From Cellulomonas massiliensis JC225 (GTDB taxonomy: Bacteria > Actinomycetota > Actinomycetes > Actinomycetales > Cellulomonadaceae): a stretch of 34,889 nt of DNA. A model generated the notes under the pieces. It worked only from the letters and a program-made list of their open reading frames with translations, searched no databases and had not been told where the DNA came from. The position numbers and the translations under genes were made by a program. The stretch's first letter is position 1. Each line of letters starts with the position of its first letter. Of this stretch, positions 15,829-22,476 are shown piece after piece. The stretch is from assembly GCF_000312005.1 (NCBI RefSeq), contig NZ_HE978588.1, positions 600,637 to 635,525 on the forward strand, read 5' to 3'.

Positions 15829-16848
15829 TCAGAGCGTCAGCAGGACCTTGGTGGCCCGTCGCTCGTCCATCGCCCGGTAACCCTCCGCCGCCTGCTCGAG
15901 CGGGAGCGTCAGGTCGAACACCTTCCCCGGGTCGATCACGCGGTCCCAGATCAGCTTCACGAGCTCCGGCAGGAACCGCCGTACGGGGGCCGGTCCGCCG
16001 TGCAGGTGCACGCCGGAGAAGAACAGCTCCTCGCCGTCCAGCGTGACATCGTGCGAGACGCCGACGAAGCCCACGTGCCCGCCCGCGCGGGTCGCACGGA
16101 TCGCCTGTGTCATCGACTCCTGGGTCCCGACCGCCTCGATGGTGGAGTGCGCGCCGAGACCGCCGGTGAGCTCCTTGATCCCGGCGACGCCCGCGTCCCC
16201 GCGCTCCTCGACGACGTCGGTCGCCCCGAAGTGGCGGGCGAGCGCCTGCCGGTCGGCGTGCCGGGACATCGCGATGACCCGCTCGGCGCCGAGCTGGCGC
16301 GCAGCCAGGACGGCCAGCAGGCCGACGGCGCCGTCGCCGACGACCGCGACGGTCCTGCCCGGGCCGGCCTCGGCGGCGACGGCCGCGAACCAGCCCGTGC
16401 CGAGAACGTCGGACGCCGCCAGCAGCGACGGGATCAGATCGGGGTCCGGCGTGCCCGGCGTCGCGACGAGCGTGCCGTCGGCGTGCGGGATGCGGGCGTA
16501 CTCCGCCTGCGCACCGGGGACCGCGCCCGGCCCGCGGTGGACGCAGTGCGTCTGGTAGCCGGCCCGGCAGATCTCGCAGGTGTTGTCGGACGAGAAGAAC
16601 GAGCCGACGACGAAGTCGCCGACCTTGACGTCGCGGACGGCGGAGCCGACCTCCTCGACGGTGCCGACGTACTCGTGGCCCATCGGCTGGTGGTCGACCG
16701 CGTCGGCGCCGCGGTAGGGCCACAGGTCGGACCCGCAGATGCAGGTCGCGGCGAGCTTGATGACCGCGTCGGTCGGCTCGACGATCGTCGGCCGCTCGGT
16801 CTCGTCGACCCGGACGTCGCCCGGGGCGTGCATGACGACTGCGCGCAT
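15829..16848 (-). CDS. Zinc-dependent alcohol dehydrogenase (MDR family)
   Basis: This 339-residue medium-chain dehydrogenase has catalytic zinc ligands Cys38 (CICGSD) and His58-Glu59 (GHEYVG). The Rossmann motif is in 'TVAVVGDGAVGLLAVLAARQLGA' (about 170-190). The structural-zinc lobe reads D88-x2-C91-x2-C94-x7-C102, so the first of the four usual Cys is replaced by Asp. 'AMSRHADRQALARHFGATDVV' after beta-2 has Arg/His residues suggesting NADP(H). The ATG at 16848 was chosen with GGGAGG upstream. It is first in an operon with the cupin and divergent from an MmyB-type regulator, with a strong inverted repeat between them. Substrate unknown. Confidence 0.94.
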   Translation of the reverse strand: MRAVVMHAPGDVRVDETERPTIVEPTDAVIKLAATCICGSDLWPYRGADAVDHQPMGHEYVGTVEEVGSAVRDVKVGDFVVGSFFSSDNTCEICRAGYQTHCVHRGPGAVPGAQAEYARIPHADGTLVATPGTPDPDLIPSLLAASDVLGTGWFAAVAAEAGPGRTVAVVGDGAVGLLAVLAARQLGAERVIAMSRHADRQALARHFGATDVVEERGDAGVAGIKELTGGLGAHSTIEAVGTQESMTQAIRATRAGGHVGFVGVSHDVTLDGEELFFSGVHLHGGPAPVRRFLPELVKLIWDRVIDPGKVFDLTLPLEQAAEGYRAMDERRATKVLLTL

Positions 16849-16912
16849 GGTGGTGCCTCCCTGTCGGTGTCGCCTCCAGGAGACGACGCCCGCCGGCCGC
16901 CGGGGAGTCCCT

Positions 16913-16945
16913 GGCGTGGGGTGTACCGCTGGTGCACCCCACGCC
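16913..16945. promoter_or_regulatory. Perfect inverted repeat in the ADH/MmyB divergent promoter (candidate operator)
   Basis: GGCGTGGGGTG (16913-16923) and CACCCCACGCC (16935-16945) pair perfectly around an 11-base spacer. The spacer itself contains near-palindromic GGTGTACC/GGTGCACC overlaps. It lies 30-63 bp upstream of the regulator's probable -10 (16975) and 65 bp from the dehydrogenase start. Binding by the XRE/MmyB protein is inferred. Confidence 0.6.
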
Positions 16946-16974
16946 GTGGCCTGTCTCGCGGCCGCCGCCCGGCC

Positions 16975-16980
16975 TACGGT
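16975..16980 (+). promoter_or_regulatory. -10 hexamer TACGGT of the second MmyB regulator
   Basis: TACGGT ends six bases before the ATG at 16987 and there is no ribosome site. The layout is that of a leaderless transcript. Confidence 0.5.
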
Positions 16981-16986
16981 CGTCGT

Positions 16987-17850
16987 ATGGACAACCGGGC
17001 GGACGTGCGCGAGTTCCTCGTGTCGCGGCGGGCGAAGGTCACGCCGGAGGCGGCGGGCGTGGTCGGCTCCGGGCAGCGTCGTGTGCCCGGGCTGCGGCGC
17101 AGCGAGGTGGCCGCGCTCGCCGGGGTGAGCGTCGAGTACTACGCGAAGCTGGAGCGGGGCGCGATCGGGGGCGCGTCGGCGTCCGTGCTCGACTCCGTGG
17201 CGCGCGCCCTGCAGCTCGACGACACCGAGCGCGCGCACCTGTTCGACCTGGCCCGCGCCGCCGACGGCATCCCCCTGTCGGGCCGGCCGCGCCGGCGCAC
17301 CGCCCGATCGTCGACACCCCGGCCGAGCCTGCAGTGGGCGCTCGCGGCGATCACCGACGCCGTCGCGTTCGTCCGGGACCAGCACCAGGACCTGCTCGCC
17401 ACCAACGCGCTCGGCCGCGCCTTCTACTCACCGGTGCTCGGCGGCGGCGGCCGGACGCCCAACCTCGCCCGCTTCCAGTTCCTCGACCCCGCGGCGCGGG
17501 AGTTCTACCCGGACTGGGACCTGTTCGCCGAGATGTGCGTGGCGATCATGCGCGCGGAGGCCGGGCGCGACCCGCACGACACGGGCCTGCAGGATCTCGT
17601 CGGCGAGCTGTCGACCCGCAGCGACGTCTTCCGCCGCCTCTGGGGCGCGCACGACGTGCGCACGCACGGCGCGGGCACCAAGCGGTTCCACCACCCCGTC
17701 GTCGGCGACCTGACGCTCGCCTACGAGGAGCTCGCGATCACCGCCGAGCCCGGTCAGGTGCTGATGGTCTACACGGCCGAGCCCGGCTCCCCGTCCGCCG
17801 AACGCCTCCGCCTGCTCGCGTCGTGGGCGGCCGAGCCCGCGCGGCCCTAG
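16987..17850 (+). CDS. XRE-family regulator with MmyB-like ligand-binding domain (second copy)
   Basis: This 287-residue protein is a paralog of the regulator at 2458. The HTH (about 5-80) reads 'RVPGLRRSEVAALAGVSVEYYAKLERG'. A Pro/Arg linker (about 96-110) leads to the MmyB domain (about 112-280) with 'TNALGRAFYSPVL' and the end 'LTLAYEELAITAEPGQVLMVYTAEPGSPS'. These proteins sense small ligands and usually control the divergent oxidoreductase, here the zinc dehydrogenase-cupin operon. The start is ATG 16987. Its stop (TAG) shares the bases CTAG with the stop of the convergent FUSC-like gene. Confidence 0.93.
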   Translation: MDNRADVREFLVSRRAKVTPEAAGVVGSGQRRVPGLRRSEVAALAGVSVEYYAKLERGAIGGASASVLDSVARALQLDDTERAHLFDLARAADGIPLSGRPRRRTARSSTPRPSLQWALAAITDAVAFVRDQHQDLLATNALGRAFYSPVLGGGGRTPNLARFQFLDPAAREFYPDWDLFAEMCVAIMRAEAGRDPHDTGLQDLVGELSTRSDVFRRLWGAHDVRTHGAGTKRFHHPVVGDLTLAYEELAITAEPGQVLMVYTAEPGSPSAERLRLLASWAAEPARP

Positions 17851-18887
17851 GCCGCCGGGGAGCTCAGGCGCGCCCGGATGACCTCCGCGGCACCGGGCCG
17901 GCTCACGTAGCCGACCGCGATGCCGACGACGACGCCGATGAGGGTCTCGATGCCGCGGTCCGCCAGCAGCTCGCGGGTGGGCACGGGCAGCACCAGGTGC
18001 ACCATGAGCAGCGCGAGCGGCGTGACGAAGACGAGCGCGAACGCGTAGTTGCGGCCGACGAACAGCTCGGCGGCCGCCTGCAGCACCGCGACGACGAGGA
18101 CGAGGACGAGCCCCTGGACGTCGAGGGCGAGCAGCGCCCACGCGACGAGGAGCCCCAGGCCGGTCCCGACCACGCGGTGCAGGCCCCGGGTGAGCTGGGC
18201 ACCGAGGTCGCGCGCGACGAGCGGAACCACGGCGGACACCATCGCCCAGTAGGGCCGCCCGATGCCGGCCGCGGTCGCGATCGTCCCCGCGAGCAGCACG
18301 CCGGCACCGGACTGCGCGGCGTACCGCGCCAGCCCCTCCACCGCGCCGCCGATCGGCCTCCCGGGCCCCTCCGCCGTGACGCCGCGCACCCGCCGGACCG
18401 CCGGGCCGACGGACCCGACGAGCACGGCGAGCAGCGCGGACGCGGCCGAGACGAGCACCGCGGGCAGCAGGTCGGCGGGCGTGGCGGGCGCCGCCGCGAC
18501 CGTCGCGAACGCGAACACCTGGAACAGCGCCCCGGGCGGGTGCCAGCCGCGGATCGCCGATCCGGCGGACACGCCGGCGGCCAGCAGCGCGGCGACGGGG
18601 ACCGCGAGCCACGCGCGCGCGTCGAGCAGCGCGACCAGCACCCCCAGCGTGACGACGACGACCTGCGTGACCCCGGCCTCGACCTGCAGGGCCAGCCGCG
18701 CGCGGTCGGTGCGCTCACGGCCGTACAGCGAGGTGAACGCGCCGAACGCGGCGTAGATCGACCACTCCAGGTGACCGGTGCCCCACAGGACGAGGAGGGG
18801 CACGAGCACGGAGACCGACGCGCGCAGCGCGACGCGGTGGGCCCCGGCGTGGGGGCCGAACGCCAGCAGTCCCCCGAGCAGCCCCAC
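17847..18887 (-). CDS. FUSC-family inner membrane protein (aromatic acid exporter-like)
   Basis: This 346-residue protein has two blocks of hydrophobic helices joined by a charged loop. The first runs from 'SVLVPLLVLWGTGHLEWSIYAAFGAFTSLYGRERT' to 'LLPAVLVSAASALLAVLVGSVG'. The second includes 'YWAMVSAVVPLVARDLGAQLTRGLHRVVGTGLGLLVAWALL' and 'NYAFALVFVTPLALLMV'. The R-D-x5-RGLHRVVGT-x-G motif is diagnostic of FUSC proteins, relatives of AaeB aromatic acid efflux pumps. No ATG fits; the GTG at 18887 (VGLLGGLLAFGPH) was chosen because GACAGT lies six bases before it and the upstream frame has poor coding character. It is short for the family. Transport direction and substrate are unproven. Confidence 0.85.
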   Translation of the reverse strand: MGLLGGLLAFGPHAGAHRVALRASVSVLVPLLVLWGTGHLEWSIYAAFGAFTSLYGRERTDRARLALQVEAGVTQVVVVTLGVLVALLDARAWLAVPVAALLAAGVSAGSAIRGWHPPGALFQVFAFATVAAAPATPADLLPAVLVSAASALLAVLVGSVGPAVRRVRGVTAEGPGRPIGGAVEGLARYAAQSGAGVLLAGTIATAAGIGRPYWAMVSAVVPLVARDLGAQLTRGLHRVVGTGLGLLVAWALLALDVQGLVLVLVVAVLQAAAELFVGRNYAFALVFVTPLALLMVHLVLPVPTRELLADRGIETLIGVVVGIAVGYVSRPGAAEVIRARLSSPAA

Positions 18888-18931
18888 CCGATCACTGTCG
18901 CACGCCTCGTCCGCCGCGCCGCGCGGGGGGA

Positions 18932-19855
18932 TCAGCGCGAGCGGCGGGCCTCCATGGCCTCGCGCAGGAGCGTGCGGCCGTCGGCGAGCGGGCCGAGGTG
19001 CGCGAGCTTGTCGGGGTTGGTGACGCTGCGGATCGCCTGGACGCGGCCGTCGGCGATGTCGAGCACCATCGACACCACGACGCTCCCGTCCGGGCCGCGG
19101 ACGATCGCACCCGGCTGGCCGTTGATCTCGCACTCGTCGAGCGCGACCCCCACGGCGGTGAGCGACGGGGCGGTCGCCGCGACGAGCCGCGCGACGTGGT
19201 CGACTCCCACGAACATCCCCTTGCCCCACAGCGGGCCCTTCCCGCCGCCGTCGGCGACCATCTGCACGTCGGCGGCGAGCAGCTCGCGCAGCGAGTCGAC
19301 GTCACCGGCGCGCACGGCGTCGAAGAAGCGGCCCGCGAGCTCCTCCCGCTCGCGGCGGTCGACCTCGAACCGGGGACGCCCCTCGTGCATGTGCCGTCGC
19401 GCCCGCGACGCGAGCTGGCGGCACGCGGCCTCGCTGCGGCCGACGGCGGCGGCGACCTCGTCGAAGTCGAACCCGAAGACGTCCCGCAGCACGAACACCG
19501 CCCGCTCCAGGGGGCTCAACCGCTCCAGGAGCAGGAGGGCGGCGGTCGAGAGCGAGTCGGCGAGCTCGGCCGCGCGCTCCGGCTCCTGGTACGGGTCCTC
19601 GAGCAGGGGCTCCGGGAACCACGGCCCGGGGTACGCCTCGCGGCGCACCCGGGCCGAGCGCAGGACGTCGAGGGAGACGCGGGTGACGATCGCCGACAGG
19701 TAGGAGCGCACCGACGTCGGCTCGACGCCGGACGCGTCCCACCGCAGCCACGTCTCCTGCACGGCGTCCTCGGCCTCGCCCACGCTGCCCAGCAGCCGGT
19801 ACGCGATCGAGAACAGCAGGGGGCGCAGCTCCTCGAACTGCTCGGCGCGGCTCAC
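18932..19855 (-). CDS. ECF RNA polymerase sigma factor, SigJ family
   Basis: This 307-residue sigma factor has region 2 at about 5-75 ('EELRPLLFSIAYRLLGSVGEAEDAVQETWLRW') and region 4 at about 110-165 ('LSPLERAVFVLRDVFGFDFDEVAAAVGRSEAACRQLASRARRHM'). The C-terminal SnoaL-like domain (about 175-300) includes 'FFDAVRAGDVDSLRELLAADVQMVADGGG' and replaces an anti-sigma partner. ECF factors of this SigJ/ECF41 group use that domain to regulate themselves. The GTG at 19855 overlaps the TGA of the upstream flavoprotein gene (GTGA, 19852-19855), so the two are translationally coupled. In ECF41 groups the sigma factor usually activates its own neighbouring oxidoreductase, which fits here. Confidence 0.95.
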   Translation of the reverse strand: MSRAEQFEELRPLLFSIAYRLLGSVGEAEDAVQETWLRWDASGVEPTSVRSYLSAIVTRVSLDVLRSARVRREAYPGPWFPEPLLEDPYQEPERAAELADSLSTAALLLLERLSPLERAVFVLRDVFGFDFDEVAAAVGRSEAACRQLASRARRHMHEGRPRFEVDRREREELAGRFFDAVRAGDVDSLRELLAADVQMVADGGGKGPLWGKGMFVGVDHVARLVAATAPSLTAVGVALDECEINGQPGAIVRGPDGSVVVSMVLDIADGRVQAIRSVTNPDKLAHLGPLADGRTLLREAMEARRSR

Positions 19856-21036
19856 GCGACCACCTTGGCCTGCGCCTCGGCCGCCGTCACCTGCTGCGCC
19901 CGCGCGAGCACCCGGGCACGCGCCGACGACGACGGGAACCGCGCCGAGCCGGCCCGGTGCGCCTCGTGCACGAGCGACTGCAGGACCTGGCGGGTGACCT
20001 GCTCCTTCAGCAGCCCGCCCGCGCGGCCGGGGACGAACAGCCCGACGGCCGTGTCGTCGGCGTGGGACACCTGGAACGTGCCCGCCCGACGTCCGAGCGA
20101 GACGCACTGCCCGAGGAACCGGTTGTCGAGCGGCTCGGGCGTGCGGCCGGCGAGGCGCGCGAGCACCGTCTCGGCCGCCCGCAGCGCGAGCGGGAGGGCG
20201 GCCTGGCAGCTCGCCCGCAGCGGCACGCCGGACGGGGCGACCGCGTCGCCCGCGCCGACGACCCGCTCGTCGTCGACGCTCGTGAGCGTCTCGTCGGTCA
20301 GCAGGCGCCCCTCGGCGTCGGTCGTCAGGCCGCTGCGGGACGCCAGGTCGGACACCTGAAATCCGGTCGCCCACACCGGGAGCCCGACGAGCTCGCGGCC
20401 GTCGTCCAGCACGGCGGAGCCCTCGCCGACCCGCGTCACCCGGCTGCCCTCGAGCACCGTGACCCCGAGCCGCGCGAGCTGCCGGGCGAGCGAGCGTCGC
20501 GCCCGCGGGTGGAAGGTGGGCGCCAGGAGGCCGCCGCACACGAGCGTGACGACGCGCCCGCTGTCGGCCAGCTCGGCGGCCGTCTCGATCCCCGTCGACC
20601 CGCCGCCGACGACGACGACCGGCGCGTCGGGCGCCGCCTCCAGCGCCTCGCGCAGCCGCGCCGCCGCCTCGAAGGTGCTCACCGGCAGCGCGTGCTCGGC
20701 GACGCCGGGGACGCCACCGTCCGCCCAGCGGCTGCCGACGGCGTACACCAGCCAGTCGTACGCGAGCTCGTCGCCGCCCGCCAGGACGACCCGGGCCCGG
20801 GCCACGTCGATCCGCGCCGCCTCGTCGACGACGAGCCGCACCGTCGGCGCGAGGACCTCCGCGTAGTCGTGCAGCGCCTCGCCCGTGCCGCTCGCCAGCT
20901 GGTGCAGGCGCAGCCGCTCGACGAACTGCGGCCGAGGGTTGACCAGCGTGACCGAGACGCCGTCGCTGCCGGCGAGGTGGTTCGCCGCCATCACGCCGGC
21001 GTACCCGCCGCCGAGGACCAGGACCTGCGTGCTCAT
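19852..21036 (-). CDS. FAD-dependent NAD(P)H dehydrogenase, NDH-2-like
   Basis: This 394-residue flavoprotein has two dinucleotide-binding folds: the FAD site GGGYAGVMAA at about residues 9-18 and the NAD(P)H site 'VVVVGGGSTGIETAAELA' near 150. The C-terminal FAD motif is 'DDERVVGAGDAVAPSGVPLRASC'. It is of the NDH-2/type II pyridine nucleotide-disulfide oxidoreductase group but lacks the redox-active CxxC. The C-terminal segment 'GLLKEQVTRQVLQSLVHEAH' may be amphipathic and place it at the membrane. GGAGGAA supports the ATG. It is followed directly by the SigJ-type sigma factor, its probable regulator. Electron acceptor unknown. Confidence 0.93.
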   Translation of the reverse strand: MSTQVLVLGGGYAGVMAANHLAGSDGVSVTLVNPRPQFVERLRLHQLASGTGEALHDYAEVLAPTVRLVVDEAARIDVARARVVLAGGDELAYDWLVYAVGSRWADGGVPGVAEHALPVSTFEAAARLREALEAAPDAPVVVVGGGSTGIETAAELADSGRVVTLVCGGLLAPTFHPRARRSLARQLARLGVTVLEGSRVTRVGEGSAVLDDGRELVGLPVWATGFQVSDLASRSGLTTDAEGRLLTDETLTSVDDERVVGAGDAVAPSGVPLRASCQAALPLALRAAETVLARLAGRTPEPLDNRFLGQCVSLGRRAGTFQVSHADDTAVGLFVPGRAGGLLKEQVTRQVLQSLVHEAHRAGSARFPSSSARARVLARAQQVTAAEAQAKVVA

Positions 21037-21152
21037 GAGGGTTCCTCCCGTCCGTGCCGTGCGCCGCAGCGGCGCTCTCGGTCACGAGACGAGACAGCCC
21101 GCCGCGGTGTGACATCGGGGCCGGCGGCGCGCGCGGGCGCAGGGCCGGGAGG

Positions 21153-21203
21153 TCAGGGGCGCCCGACGTCGACGATGCCGTTCTCGTACGCCCGGACGAC
21201 GGC
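21153..21203 (-). pseudogene. Possible C-terminal remnant of a NarL/LuxR-type response regulator
   Basis: The minus strand encodes AVVRAYENGIVDVGRP followed by TGA. This resembles the last helix of NarL-type response regulators, whose tails commonly read like 'QAVVFAYESGLVRPG'. In this frame a TAG stands immediately before the fragment, and no start codon or receiver domain is present. It lies in the 230-bp gap between the flavoprotein and reductase genes. It may be the leftover of a deleted two-component gene; with 16 residues, chance resemblance is possible. Confidence 0.4.
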
Positions 21204-21241
21204 CTACCGCGGTGGTTGCATCGACGGGTGCCACCGCCGTC

Positions 21242-21260
21242 GCGCCGGGCCCGCCGGCGC
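21242..21260 (-). terminator. Hairpin after the DHFR-like gene
   Basis: GCGCCGG (21242-21248) and CCGGCGC (21254-21260) pair around a 5-base loop, 6 bp past the reductase stop. It is a plausible GC-rich terminator with no T tract. Confidence 0.4.
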
Positions 21261-21266
21261 GGGCGG

Positions 21267-21830
21267 TCAGCGGCGGACGGCGTACCGCAGCCAGGCGCTG
21301 CCGTTCGCGAACGTCCGCTGCTCGAGGAGCTCGAGGTCGAGCCGCAGGCCGTCGGGCCAGAACCGCAGGCCGCCGCCGACGGCGACGGGCGCGAGGTACG
21401 GCTGCACCTCGTCGACGATGCCGGCGAGCAGCGCGTGGGCCGCGAGCGTCGGGCCGTCGATCGTGACGTCGTGGTCCGCGGCGTCGACGAGGGCGCGCAC
21501 GGCGGCGGGGTCGAACGTCCGCTCGACGGTCGTGCGTGCCGTGGTCGGCTCCTGCAGCGTCGTCGAGTACACGACCTTGGTGGCGGCCTGCCAGACCTCG
21601 GCGTAGTGCCGGACGAACGGCGGCGGGTCCGGGGCCTCCAGCGCGGTCTCCCAGAACGACATCGTCTCGTACATGCGCCGGCCGTACAGGTAGGTGCCGA
21701 AGGCGCGGCTCTGCTCGGAGACGAAGTCGTGCAGCTCCGGGTCGAGCGCGCCGCCCCAGTCGCTGCTGCCGGACGCGTCGGACGCGTAGCCGTCGAGCGA
21801 GGTGAACATCGAGTAGACGAGGTGTCCCAT
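21267..21830 (-). CDS. Dihydrofolate reductase-family protein (RibD C-terminal fold)
   Basis: This 187-residue protein belongs to the actinobacterial 'dihydrofolate reductase family' that shares the RibD_C fold. It starts 'LVYSMFTSLDGYASDASGSSDW', has the central 'TYLYGRRMYETMSFWE' and the NADPH-site-like 'DVTIDGPTLAAHALLAGIVDEVQPYLAPVAVGGG', and ends 'LELLEQRTFANGSAWLRYAVRR'. It is probably an NADPH reductase of unknown substrate, not a true folate enzyme. TACGGT lies six bases before the ATG and no ribosome site is visible. It is divergent from an ArsR-type regulator, with a palindromic operator over both -35 regions. The ArsR/SRPBCC/DHFR-like grouping is common in actinobacteria. Confidence 0.93.
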   Translation of the reverse strand: MGHLVYSMFTSLDGYASDASGSSDWGGALDPELHDFVSEQSRAFGTYLYGRRMYETMSFWETALEAPDPPPFVRHYAEVWQAATKVVYSTTLQEPTTARTTVERTFDPAAVRALVDAADHDVTIDGPTLAAHALLAGIVDEVQPYLAPVAVGGGLRFWPDGLRLDLELLEQRTFANGSAWLRYAVRR

Positions 21831-21836
21831 CGCTCC

Positions 21837-21865
21837 ACCGTAGGGACGGTCGCGCCTCTTGACAA
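21837..21865 (-). promoter_or_regulatory. Promoter of the DHFR-like gene (leaderless)
   Basis: On the minus strand, -35 TTGTCA (21865-21860) and -10 TACGGT (21842-21837) are 17 bases apart. The -10 ends six bases before the ATG at 21830. The -35 overlaps the ArsR operator. Confidence 0.6.
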
Positions 21866-21878
21866 CATTTGTTGTCAA
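21859..21878. promoter_or_regulatory. ArsR-type operator, perfect 20-bp inverted repeat
   Basis: TTGACAAC (21859-21866), ATTT, then GTTGTCAA (21871-21878). The AT-rich 8+4+8 palindrome is striking in this GC-rich window. It covers the -35 of the arsR-type gene and that of the divergent DHFR-like gene, so one bound dimer could repress both. ArsR-family repressors bind operators of this size. Confidence 0.85.
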
Positions 21879-21888
21879 CGCGCACGCT
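21859..21888 (+). promoter_or_regulatory. Promoter of the ArsR-type gene (leaderless)
   Basis: A consensus -35 TTGACA (21859-21864) is 18 bases from -10 CACGCT (21883-21888), which ends six bases before the ATG at 21895. No distinct ribosome site is needed. The -35 lies inside the operator. Confidence 0.6.
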
Positions 21889-21894
21889 GGAGCC

Positions 21895-22476
21895 ATGCAC
21901 GACGTCGAGGTCATCGAGGACGCGCACGCCGCCGCGGCAGCGCTCGACCCGGTCCGGGCGCGGCTGCTCACGGAGCTGGCCGTCCCGGCGTCCGCGGCCG
22001 GGCTCGCCGCCCGGCTGGGGCTCGCGCGGCAGAAGGTGAACTACCACCTCAAGGCGCTGGAGGCGCACGGGCTGGTGCAGCTCGCGGAGGAGCGCCGGCA
22101 CGGCGGCCTCACGGAGCGGGTGCTGCGGGCGTCGGCGGCGTCGTACGTCGTCTCCCCCGCGGCCGTCAGCGCGTCCGCCGCCGACCCCGACGCGGCCGCC
22201 GACCACCTGTCCGCCTCGTACCTCGTCGCGCTGGCCGGCCGGCTGGTGCGCGAGGTCGGCGCCCTCGCCCGGCGGGCCGGCGCGTCCGGCGCGCGGCTGC
22301 CGACGATGACGATCGACACCCGGATCGGCTTCCGCTCGGCGGCCGACCGGGCGGCGTTCGCGGACGACCTGACGGCGGCGGTGCTCGACCTGGCCGCGCG
22401 CTACCACCACGACGACGGGCGGCCGCACCGGCTCGTCGTCGCCGCCCACCCGCTCCCGGAGGAGGAGAGCTCATGA
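21895..22476 (+). CDS. ArsR-family winged-helix regulator
   Basis: This 193-residue protein has an ArsR-type winged helix at about 1-85 ('ALDPVRARLLTELAVPASAAGLAARLGLARQKVNYHLKALEAHGLVQLAEERRHGGLTERVLRAS'). The recognition helix is ARQKVNYHLKALE. The C-terminal part (about 95-193) is a predicted helical ligand or dimer domain with no metal-binding Cys. The ATG at 21895 fits the promoter spacing. Its stop overlaps the next ATG (ATGA, 22473-22476), so the SRPBCC gene is co-translated. ArsR-SRPBCC pairs are recurrent, and repression of itself and the divergent reductase is predicted. Confidence 0.93.
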   Translation: MHDVEVIEDAHAAAAALDPVRARLLTELAVPASAAGLAARLGLARQKVNYHLKALEAHGLVQLAEERRHGGLTERVLRASAASYVVSPAAVSASAADPDAAADHLSASYLVALAGRLVREVGALARRAGASGARLPTMTIDTRIGFRSAADRAAFADDLTAAVLDLAARYHHDDGRPHRLVVAAHPLPEEESS

